37,097 nucleotides of DNA. It comes from a virus. Shown one piece after another: positions 30,994 through 37,097 of this stretch. The position numbers and the translations under genes were made by a program. Under the pieces are notes generated by a model. It had not been told where the DNA came from, did not search any database, and saw only the letters and a program-made list of their open reading frames with translations. The stretch covers positions 1-37,097 of IMG/VR virus record IMGVR_UViG_3300034119_000121, one strand, 5' to 3'. How positions within the stretch are numbered: the stretch's first letter is position 1; each line of letters starts with the position of its first letter.

Positions 30994-31091
30994 TGGGGTG
31001 ATGTGCTTGCATAATGAGGCTGCGAGTTAAATGAGGAGCTGTGGGACAGCACATCGCAAGATGGAAATGAGGAACTAGCAGCATCACCCCA
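30994..31091 (+). ncRNA. Structured intergenic RNA candidate
   Basis: The gap between DUF2815 and the methyltransferase is bracketed by TGGGGTGATG (30994-31003) and CATCACCCCA (31082-31091), extendable by TGCT/AGCA past one bulged G. Inside are GCTGT-GGG-ACAGC (31038-31050), TGCGA/TCGCA (31021-31025 with 31054-31058) and three ATGAGG repeats. No U run follows and no convincing ORF is inside. It could be a leader structure that controls the methyltransferase, whose GGAG follows, or a small RNA. Confidence 0.5.
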
Positions 31092-31111
31092 CCTTGTAAG
31101 GAGTAAATGTA

Positions 31112-32062
31112 ATGAACAAAATTGAATTTGGCGACTGCCGCGACACAATGCGTCGATGGGCGAGCGATGGCGTGAAGGCGCAGATGTGCGTGACAAGCCC
31201 TCCTTACTTTGGCTTGCGCGATTACGGGCACGAAGGCCAGATCGGGCTGGAGCAAACCCCCGAGCAGTACATCTCGGCGATGGTTGAGGTGTTCCGGTGC
31301 GTGCGTGACGTGCTGGCCGACGATGGGACGCTGTGGCTGAACATCGGGGATAGCTATGCCGCCCAAGGCGGCGCACAGGTTCAAGGATCAAAGCAAACCA
31401 AAGGATCGCAGGCTGGAGCATGGAATGGAGAGACTCGCAAGCCACCACAAGGCATCAAGCCCAAAGACCTGATCGGCATCCCGTGGATGCTCGCCTTCGC
31501 CCTCCGCGCCGATGGCTGGTATTTGCGCCAAGACATCATCTGGCACAAGCCCAACCCAATGCCCGAGTCTGTACGCGACCGCTGCACCAAGGCGCACGAA
31601 TACATTTTTCTGTTGTCTAAATCGGAGCGGTATTTCTTTGACAGCGAGGCTATGAAAGAGACTGCCGTTGGTAATGCCAGCGGCGCAGCAGCTTCTTTCA
31701 AGCGCAGTGGTAGTAAACGCGCCCAAGTCATTCCGAATCAGACCGTTGGCACTCACCGCGAAGACAGAGAGGATGTTGCCTACAACGAAACCCGCAACCG
31801 CCGCAGCGTCTGGACAGTCGCCACCCGGCCCTACAAGGGCGCTCACTTCGCAACCTTCCCTCCTGCACTGATTGAGCCTTGCATTTTGGCTGGATCACAG
31901 CCAGATGACATTGTGCTTGACCCATTCATGGGCAGCGGGACAACCGCCGCAGTGGCCTTGCAGCATGGTCGCCAGTACCTTGGTTGCGAGTTGAATCCTG
32001 AGTACGGGCCTTTGCAGCAAGAGCGAGTTGCAAAGATTCAATTACCGGATTGGCTTAAATGA
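31112..32062 (+). CDS. Beta-class DNA methyltransferase
   Basis: This 316-residue S-adenosylmethionine-dependent enzyme modifies the amino group of adenine or cytosine (N6 or N4). The catalytic motif TSPPYFGLRDYG (28-39) comes first, and the cofactor motif DPFMGSGTTAAVALQHGRQY (about 270-289) comes near the end, the beta-class order. SPPY favours N4-cytosine or N6-adenine and does not decide between them. IIWHKPNPMPES is typical of the group. No restriction enzyme is adjacent, so it likely protects phage DNA or marks it. The stop overlaps the polymerase start (ATGA). Confidence 0.9.
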   Translation: MNKIEFGDCRDTMRRWASDGVKAQMCVTSPPYFGLRDYGHEGQIGLEQTPEQYISAMVEVFRCVRDVLADDGTLWLNIGDSYAAQGGAQVQGSKQTKGSQAGAWNGETRKPPQGIKPKDLIGIPWMLAFALRADGWYLRQDIIWHKPNPMPESVRDRCTKAHEYIFLLSKSERYFFDSEAMKETAVGNASGAAASFKRSGSKRAQVIPNQTVGTHREDREDVAYNETRNRRSVWTVATRPYKGAHFATFPPALIEPCILAGSQPDDIVLDPFMGSGTTAAVALQHGRQYLGCELNPEYGPLQQERVAKIQLPDWLK

Positions 32063-33912
32063 GTAACGATTATGTCTACGATGTGGAAACCTTCCCCAAC
32101 GTCTTCACGTTGGCGGTGGAACACGCAGACGCGCCGCTTCAGTGGATGTTTGAGATCAGCGATCACCGCAACGATTCGCGTGAGATCGTCGCGTTCCTTC
32201 AGTACTTGAAAGACACCGATGCCCGCATGATCGGGTTCAACAACCTTGGCTTTGATTACCCCGTGGTGCACACCCTCGTGCGCATGGGCCACAGCGATGC
32301 CAACACGCTGTACCAAAAGGCGATGGCGATCATCAACGCGCAAGACGACGATGGTGGCCGCTGGATGCACTCTGTCAAGACCTCTGACCAGTTCGTCACG
32401 CAGATCGACCTGTTCAAGATCCACCACTTTGACAACCGCGCCCGGTCCACCAGCCTCAAGGTGCTGGAGTTCAACATGCGCAGCGACACAATTGAAGACC
32501 TGCCGTTCCCTGTGGGCACTACACTGAACCGCACACAGATCGAAGTGCTCAAAGAGTACAACAAGCACGATGTGGCGCAGACCAAGGCGTTCTATCACCA
32601 CACGCTTGACATGATCCACTTCCGTGAAGAACTGACGCGCAAATACGCCCGTGACTTCATGAACCACAACGACACCAAGATCGGCAAAGACTACTTCACC
32701 ATGAAGCTGGAAGAAGCCGGTGTCGCCTGCTACGACTTTGGCCCCAAGGGTCGCACACCTCGGCAGACCAAGCGCCCGGTGATCGCGCTCAAGGATGCCA
32801 TCTTGCCGTGGATCAACTTCGAGCATCCTGAATTTAACCGGGTGATGAACTGGCTCAAGGCTCAGACCATCACCGAAACCAAAGGGGTCTTCAATGACCT
32901 CACAGCAACAATCAATGGCTTTACTTTTGTCTTCGGCCTTGGAGGAATCCACGGCTCCATCGAGTCAGAGGTCATCGAGTCTGACGGTGAGTACGTCATC
33001 GTGGACTTGGATGTCACTTCATACTATCCAAACTTGGCAATCACGAATGGGTTTCACCCGACCCATCTCGGAAAAGAGTTTGTCAGCATCTACAAGCACC
33101 TGTTCGAGCAGCGCAAGTCGTACCCCAAGAAGTCAGCCGAATCGGCAATGCTGAAGCTGGCGCTGAACGGCGTCTACGGTGACAGCAACAACCAGTTCAG
33201 TGTGTTCTACGACCCGCTGTTCACCATGTCGATCACACTTAACGGTCAACTGCTGTTGTGCCTATTGGCCGAGGGGTTGATGCACATCCCCGGCCTGCGC
33301 ATCATCCAGGTCAACACCGATGGCCTGACAGTGCGTGTGCCCCGCAGCCACAAGATGCTGGTCGATCTGGCCCGCGCTGCATGGCAGTCGCGCACCGGGT
33401 TGAACCTTGAGGAAGCCGTGTACAAGGCCATGATGGTGCGCGATGTCAACAACTACATCGGCGTGTTTGAGAACGGCAGCACCAAGCGCAAGGGTGCTTA
33501 CGAGTGGGACATGGAGTGGCACCAGAACGCTGGTGGGCTGGTGATTGCCAAGGTGGCCGAGAAGGTACTGGTTGAAGGTGCTCCCATCCGCGAAACCATT
33601 GAGCAGTGGCCCGACATCATGGACTTCATGCTGCGCACCAAAGTGCCCCGGTCGAGTCACTTGGGCATCGAGCGTAACGGCGTGACATCGCAGCTTCAGA
33701 ACACCACGCGCTACTACGTGGCCGAGGGTGGCGGGCAGTTGGTCAAGTACATGCCACCGCTTGCAAAGAAGCCCGAGCAGTGGCGCAAGTTTGCCGTTGA
33801 GAGTGGCTGGGGTGTGCAGCCTTGCAACGACATCAAGGACGCTGGCAAGCTGCCAGTCAATTTCGAGTATTATGTGAAAGAGGTAGAAAAACTTGTTCTC
33901 CACTTAGCATGA
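32059..33912 (+). CDS. Family B DNA polymerase
   Basis: This 617-residue replicative polymerase has proofreading exonuclease and polymerase domains. The exonuclease motifs are D8/E10 in YDVETFP, FNNLGFDYP (60-68) and Y167-x3-D171. Polymerase motif A is DVTSYYPNL with D318, motif B is KLALNGVYG (K366, N370, Y373), and motif C is VNTDG with D421. GLGGIHGS (293-300) lies where the YxGG link motif is. The first acid of motif C (usually DTD) is Asn here, which is tolerated since the second Asp is catalytic. It is short for family B. Protein priming cannot be decided, but a PrimPol primase is present. Confidence 0.92.
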   Translation: MSNDYVYDVETFPNVFTLAVEHADAPLQWMFEISDHRNDSREIVAFLQYLKDTDARMIGFNNLGFDYPVVHTLVRMGHSDANTLYQKAMAIINAQDDDGGRWMHSVKTSDQFVTQIDLFKIHHFDNRARSTSLKVLEFNMRSDTIEDLPFPVGTTLNRTQIEVLKEYNKHDVAQTKAFYHHTLDMIHFREELTRKYARDFMNHNDTKIGKDYFTMKLEEAGVACYDFGPKGRTPRQTKRPVIALKDAILPWINFEHPEFNRVMNWLKAQTITETKGVFNDLTATINGFTFVFGLGGIHGSIESEVIESDGEYVIVDLDVTSYYPNLAITNGFHPTHLGKEFVSIYKHLFEQRKSYPKKSAESAMLKLALNGVYGDSNNQFSVFYDPLFTMSITLNGQLLLCLLAEGLMHIPGLRIIQVNTDGLTVRVPRSHKMLVDLARAAWQSRTGLNLEEAVYKAMMVRDVNNYIGVFENGSTKRKGAYEWDMEWHQNAGGLVIAKVAEKVLVEGAPIRETIEQWPDIMDFMLRTKVPRSSHLGIERNGVTSQLQNTTRYYVAEGGGQLVKYMPPLAKKPEQWRKFAVESGWGVQPCNDIKDAGKLPVNFEYYVKEVEKLVLHLA

Positions 33913-34394
33913 TCAATCAATCCAAACTCCACGAAATGTTTGAGTACCGCGATGACGGAAATCTCATTCACCGACACACTGTTCAAGGTGGTAAACGCGC
34001 CGGTGAGATTGCGGGTTCCCCACATAACGCCGGTTACCGTCAAATCACAATTAGCCGCAAAAAGTATTTGATTCACCGTCTTATTTGGGTGTACCACTAT
34101 GGGGAAATGCCAACACAGATTGACCACATCAATGGGCAACGATCAGACAACCGAATTGAAAACTTGCGCGAGTGTTCGTACAGCCAAAACCACGGCAACA
34201 AGCGAATGAACCGCAACAACACCAGTGGGTACAAGGGTGTGTTTTTAGACAAGCGTGATGGTTTTTGGTTTGTGTATGTGGCGCATCAATACATTGGGCG
34301 CAGTCAATCAATAGAAGAAGCTGCCGCCATGTATGACAAAGCAGCCAAGAAACATTTTGGAAAATTTGCGTTAACTAATAAGGAGATGAAATGA
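33909..34394 (+). CDS. HNH/AP2 homing endonuclease
   Basis: This 161-residue protein has an N-terminal HNH_3-type nuclease (QIDHINGQRSDNRIENLREC, H73, with DNR and N85) and a C-terminal AP2-like DNA-binding domain (NNTSGYKGVFLDKRDGFW, GRSQSIEEAAAMYDKAAKKH). This is the standard free-standing phage homing endonuclease. It lies between polymerase and DUF3310 genes, overlaps the polymerase stop as ATGA and looks intact. A longer upstream frame overlaps polB and is rejected. Confidence 0.9.
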   Translation: MINQSKLHEMFEYRDDGNLIHRHTVQGGKRAGEIAGSPHNAGYRQITISRKKYLIHRLIWVYHYGEMPTQIDHINGQRSDNRIENLRECSYSQNHGNKRMNRNNTSGYKGVFLDKRDGFWFVYVAHQYIGRSQSIEEAAAMYDKAAKKHFGKFALTNKEMK

Positions 34395-34657
34395 TCAACA
34401 TTACAGAAGTGACTATGGAAGAAGATGAAGCGTTTGACGCACTGGACAAACAGGTTGCTGGCAACCATTACAAGGACTTGCCGATCCAGCCAGTCGAGTA
34501 CATCCACGCAAACGCAATTGGGTACTTTGAAGGCAACGTGATCAAGTACGTTTCCCGCTGGCGCAAGAAGAACGGCATTGCTGATCTGGAAAAGGCCAAG
34601 CACTACATCGAGTTATTGATCGAACTGGAGACACGCCGTGCTGGAAAAACAGATTGA
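34391..34657 (+). CDS. DUF3310 protein
   Basis: This 88-residue protein matches DUF3310: NHYKDLPIQPVEYIHANAIG, then YFEGNVIKYVSRWRKKNG and a helical end DLEKAKHYIELLIELE. Such proteins accompany phage nucleotide and replication genes and their reaction is not established. AAGGAG five bases before ATG supports the start, which overlaps the HNH stop. The HNH gene may carry this site because it inserted precisely ahead of it. Confidence 0.87.
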   Translation: MINITEVTMEEDEAFDALDKQVAGNHYKDLPIQPVEYIHANAIGYFEGNVIKYVSRWRKKNGIADLEKAKHYIELLIELETRRAGKTD

Positions 34658-34922
34658 ATCCAAGGTCTGCGACTACGCCAAGTCCAAGGGTGTGCTGGCG
34701 TACAAGTTCACCAGCCCCGCCCGTGCCGCTGTGCCTGATCGTCTGTTCATCGGACCTGATGGGCGCATGTGGTTCTGTGAGTTCAAGCGCGAGGGTCAAG
34801 TACCTACGCCTGCGCAGTACCGGGAGCACGACAAACTCAGGAATCAGATGGTCAACGTGTTTGTGATCGACAACGTGGCCGAGGGTAAGTTGATGGTTGA
34901 CGTGATGGTGATGGGATGCTGA
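34638..34922 (+). CDS. VRR-NUC nuclease
   Basis: This 94-residue protein is a minimal VRR-NUC (PD-(D/E)XK) nuclease. E6 begins helix 1, D34 lies in AVPDRLFIGPDG, and E48-x-K50 in WFCEFKREG is the core. Q60 in TPAQYREHD completes it. It starts with GTG inside the end of DUF3310. Stand-alone VRR-NUC is often found beside an SNF2 helicase in phage replication modules, as here, and may cleave branched DNA. Confidence 0.9.
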   Translation: MLEKQIESKVCDYAKSKGVLAYKFTSPARAAVPDRLFIGPDGRMWFCEFKREGQVPTPAQYREHDKLRNQMVNVFVIDNVAEGKLMVDVMVMGC

Positions 34923-35518
34923 TCAAGTCTGTCAGTGATGATCAAAACGAAATCATCCAATCAATTATGAGTCTGTGCGGCATTGATCGTTTCGATGCCG
35001 ATTTGACGTATGCCAACGGTGGGTTTTGGAAAAATCTTCCACAACCTGTCATGAAGTTTGACATTGACCCACAGACATTGGACACCGTTTATGCAAACAG
35101 CACAGAGTTACCGTTGCCTCAGTCATGTGTCAACTCCATCATGTTTGACCCCCCTTTTTTGACGTACATCAAACAAGGTCGAGAACACGACTCGATCATG
35201 GGTAAACGATTTAGTGGTTACTGGAAATACGATGAACTTGAATCGCATTACGCAGCTACGATTTCCGAAGCACATCGTGTATTGAATGACAAAGGCGTGT
35301 TCGTCATCAAGTGTCAAGACATCATTCACAACCACAAAATGCACTGCACTCATTTGAACATCATGAAGTGGGCTGAAGGAAAGTTTCGTTTGAAGGATTT
35401 GTTTATCCTGACAGCAAAACATCGGATACCGATTCCACCAACAGAAGGACACAAGCCCAAAGTGCAAAAACATGCGCGGATTCATCACTCGTATTTCATG
35501 GTGCTTGAAAAATGCTGA
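34916..35518 (+). CDS. DPPF-type methyltransferase-like protein
   Basis: This 200-residue protein has DPPF at 78-81 (SIMFDPPFLTY), the catalytic loop type of amino-methyltransferases. FDADLTYANGGFWKNLPQP and MKFDIDP (26-52) lie in the N-terminal half. YAATISEAHRVLNDKGVFVIKCQD is a typical Rossmann strand-helix of methylases. A clear FxGxG cofactor loop is not seen, so activity is less certain than for the 31112 enzyme. Its coding DNA is AT-richer than neighbours, which hints at transfer. Confidence 0.75.
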   Translation: MLIKSVSDDQNEIIQSIMSLCGIDRFDADLTYANGGFWKNLPQPVMKFDIDPQTLDTVYANSTELPLPQSCVNSIMFDPPFLTYIKQGREHDSIMGKRFSGYWKYDELESHYAATISEAHRVLNDKGVFVIKCQDIIHNHKMHCTHLNIMKWAEGKFRLKDLFILTAKHRIPIPPTEGHKPKVQKHARIHHSYFMVLEKC

Positions 35519-36918
35519 CACCTGACTTACTTCACGACTACCAAAAAAAAGCCGTCAACTTTCAATGCACTCACGCCAACTCAATGCTCTGGTTAGATAT
35601 GGGATTGGGGAAGACCGTGATCACACTCACAAGCGTGGCCCACCTCGTTAAGACCGGGTTTTTGCGCGGCGTGATCATCGTTGCACCCATTCGAGTTATC
35701 CGGCTGGTGTGGCGACAGGAAGCGGCCAAATGGAATCACACAAGCGGGTTGAAATTCAGTCTGGTGACCGGCACCAAGGACCAGCGCACCCGCGCTCTCC
35801 TGCGCCCTGCTGACATTTACTTGGTGAACTATGACGTGCTTGGCTGGCTGGCCGAGACACTCCAGACTTACTTCGTCAAGAAAGATCGCCCGATGCCGTT
35901 CAACGGAATCATCTGGGACGAGATCAGCAAGATGAAGAACAGCGCCACGAACCGGGTCAAGGCGTTTCGCAAGATCGCAAACCAGTTCGACTGGACCACG
36001 GGCCTGACCGGCACCCCGGCCAGCAATGGGTACAAAGACCTGCACGGTCAGTTCCTCGTGGTGGACAAGGGTGAACGTCTGGGCACCAGCAAAACAGCGT
36101 TCCGCACCCGGTTCTATAAGAAGGTCGGACCCTACAAAGAGGTGGCCTATGAGGACACCGAGGACACGATCAAGAAGCTGATCGGGGACATTACGCTTGA
36201 GATGTCAGCCGAGGACTACAACCCGCTGCCTGACCTGATCGTCAACAACATCGAGATTGAGATGCCTGACGAGTTGCGGGCCAAGTACGACAGGCTGGAA
36301 AAAGAGTTTTTCATGGTGCTCGACAGCGGCAAAGAGATTGAGGCGTTTAACCAAGCTGCCTTGACCAACAAGTGCTTGCAGTTCTCTAACGGGGCCATGT
36401 ACCCCATTGCCGGGATGCCGCTGTGGGAGCCGGTGCACGACATGAAGCTGGACGCGCTGGAGGACATCATCGACGAGGCCCAGGGGTCACCCATCCTGTG
36501 CGCCTATGCGTACCGGTCAGACGCTGCCAGGATCATGGAGAAGTTCAAGGCGCTGCGGCCCATCAACTTGACCGAGTGCAAGACCGAGGCATCGCTGACC
36601 AACGCCATGCACCGCTGGAAGACGGGCGACTGCGCCCTGATGATTGGTCACCCGGCCAGCATGGGTCACGGCATTGACGGCTTGCAGAACAACGGACACA
36701 TCCTCGTGTGGTATGGCCTCAACTGGTCGCTGGACCTGTACGAGCAGTTCAACGCCCGTGTGCGCCGTCAGGGCCAAGGGGCACCCGTCATGTGCCACCG
36801 CATCCTGATGCAAGACACATTGGACCAAGCACAAGCAATGGCGCTTGACCAAAAAGCAACAACTCAGGCCGGATTGCGCAACGCCGTCAAACAATACCGC
36901 ATATCTAAAAATGTGTGA
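35512..36918 (+). CDS. SNF2-type DNA helicase/ATPase
   Basis: This 468-residue superfamily 2 ATPase has Walker A DMGLGKT (29-35), motif Ia VAPIRVIRLVW, Walker B WDEISKMK (about D136, a DEIS variant in place of DEAH), TGLTGTPASN (about 163-172) and motif VI QFNARVRRQGQ. The C-terminal helicase half has ILVWYGLNWSLDLYEQFNAR. It would remodel or unwind DNA during replication or recombination, working with VRR-NUC. It overlaps the previous gene by seven bases. A palindrome straddles its stop. Confidence 0.92.
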   Translation: MLTPDLLHDYQKKAVNFQCTHANSMLWLDMGLGKTVITLTSVAHLVKTGFLRGVIIVAPIRVIRLVWRQEAAKWNHTSGLKFSLVTGTKDQRTRALLRPADIYLVNYDVLGWLAETLQTYFVKKDRPMPFNGIIWDEISKMKNSATNRVKAFRKIANQFDWTTGLTGTPASNGYKDLHGQFLVVDKGERLGTSKTAFRTRFYKKVGPYKEVAYEDTEDTIKKLIGDITLEMSAEDYNPLPDLIVNNIEIEMPDELRAKYDRLEKEFFMVLDSGKEIEAFNQAALTNKCLQFSNGAMYPIAGMPLWEPVHDMKLDALEDIIDEAQGSPILCAYAYRSDAARIMEKFKALRPINLTECKTEASLTNAMHRWKTGDCALMIGHPASMGHGIDGLQNNGHILVWYGLNWSLDLYEQFNARVRRQGQGAPVMCHRILMQDTLDQAQAMALDQKATTQAGLRNAVKQYRISKNV

Positions 36919-36932
36919 TACACTTGTGTCAC
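36915..36932. promoter_or_regulatory. Second palindromic site, before the joint-spanning gene
   Basis: GTGATACACTTGTGTCAC is a near-perfect palindrome (one G:T mismatch, one unpaired centre). It shares GTGATACACT exactly with the site upstream of the RHH gene (28328-28337), including the extended -10-like TGATACACT. It overlaps the helicase stop and would let the last small genes be transcribed separately under the same regulator. Confidence 0.6.
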
Positions 36933-36954
36933 ATTAACCACTGGAGTAACTGTA

Positions 36955-37097
36955 ATGATCCGTCAAACCATTGAGTGGGCGAAGAACGCCTACACCACCC
37001 CGACCGCTGAATCGCTGGCGCTGCGTGAACTTGAGGACAGCAAGCGCAGGCTGCTGGAGGCCCAGACAGCGCGTGAATACGCCGACAGCATGTGCAA
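36955..37097 (+). CDS. Small early protein spanning the joint, N-terminal part
   Basis: The gene starts at ATG 36955 with CTGGAG nine bases upstream and continues at position 1 after closing the circle. The merged protein is 69 residues. The part here reads MIRQTIEWAKNAYTTPTAES followed by a charged helix (LRELEDSKRRLLEAQTAREY). Heptad-like spacing suggests a short coiled coil. Function is unknown. Linear annotation would truncate it. Confidence 0.8.
   Translation, partial: MIRQTIEWAKNAYTTPTAESLALRELEDSKRRLLEAQTAREYADSMC
37063..37097. repeat. Terminal direct repeat, right copy
   Basis: Identical to 1-35. The reading frame of the 36955 gene continues unchanged across it, so these bases are counted twice in the window. 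Confidence 0.95.

Noticed and set aside
30994-31091. Rho-independent terminator after DUF2815
   Set aside because: The outer stem has a long loop and no U run follows. Genes downstream continue the same operon.
1-37097. 35-bp terminal repeat as a true phage end
   Set aside because: An exact overlap that keeps one gene in frame is explained by assembly closure of a circularly permuted genome. P22-type portal and terminase also favour headful packaging without fixed short ends.

Overview
The window is a complete, circularly closed genome of a tailed phage with a P22-type short-tail virion. The first 35 bases (1-35) are repeated exactly as the last 35 (37063-37097), and one gene reads through that joint, so the unique circle is 37,062 bp. 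Terminase, portal, coat, the gp4-like and gp10-like tail-closure proteins and an ejection-protein set all match P22-family morphogenesis. I see no integrase, excisionase or tRNA gene. The host is probably a Gram-negative proteobacterium. A freshwater Burkholderiales host is only a guess, from the style of the small early proteins and the roughly 55% GC.

There are two main transcription units. The late unit runs leftward (minus strand) from terS at 22660 to an M15-type endolysin at 1331, about 21 kb with almost every stop and start overlapping. Its order is terS, terL, three small basic proteins, a GroES-like co-chaperonin, portal, a DUF5856-like protein, two small proteins, a fibre/tailspike block, scaffold, coat, a putative decoration protein, gp4-like, gp10-like, a needle-like protein, a cupin-like protein, three ejection-type proteins, and the lysis genes. 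The fibre/tailspike block lies between portal and scaffold rather than at the end as in P22, and the tailspike is visibly AT-richer than its neighbours.

The early/replication side runs rightward. A cluster of tiny genes (23284-25244) and a helix-turn-helix regulator (25316-25648) is followed by a lone leftward PrimPol/PriCT_2/DUF3987 primase-helicase (25696-28194). A rightward replication operon (28363 through the joint to 1343) then encodes a ribbon-helix-helix regulator, DUF2800 nuclease, DUF2815 ssDNA-binding-like protein, two DNA methyltransferases, a family B DNA polymerase, an HNH/AP2 homing endonuclease, DUF3310, VRR-NUC, an SNF2-type helicase and small early proteins. The two units meet tail to tail with a 13-bp overlap at 1331-1343.

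The most interesting part is the control DNA. The 623-bp gap at 22661-23283 holds eleven copies of an 11-bp near-palindrome (ACCCANTGGGT) plus an AT-rich palindrome, between a leftward late promoter candidate and a strong rightward promoter with one copy inside its spacer. It could be a regulatory switch, an iteron-type origin, or both. Other signals are a second palindrome class upstream of the RHH gene and the joint-spanning gene, recurring ribosome-binding leaders, a 14-codon leader ORF coupled to the primase, a bracketed structured spacer before the first methyltransferase, and UUCG hairpins on both sides of the putative decoration gene.
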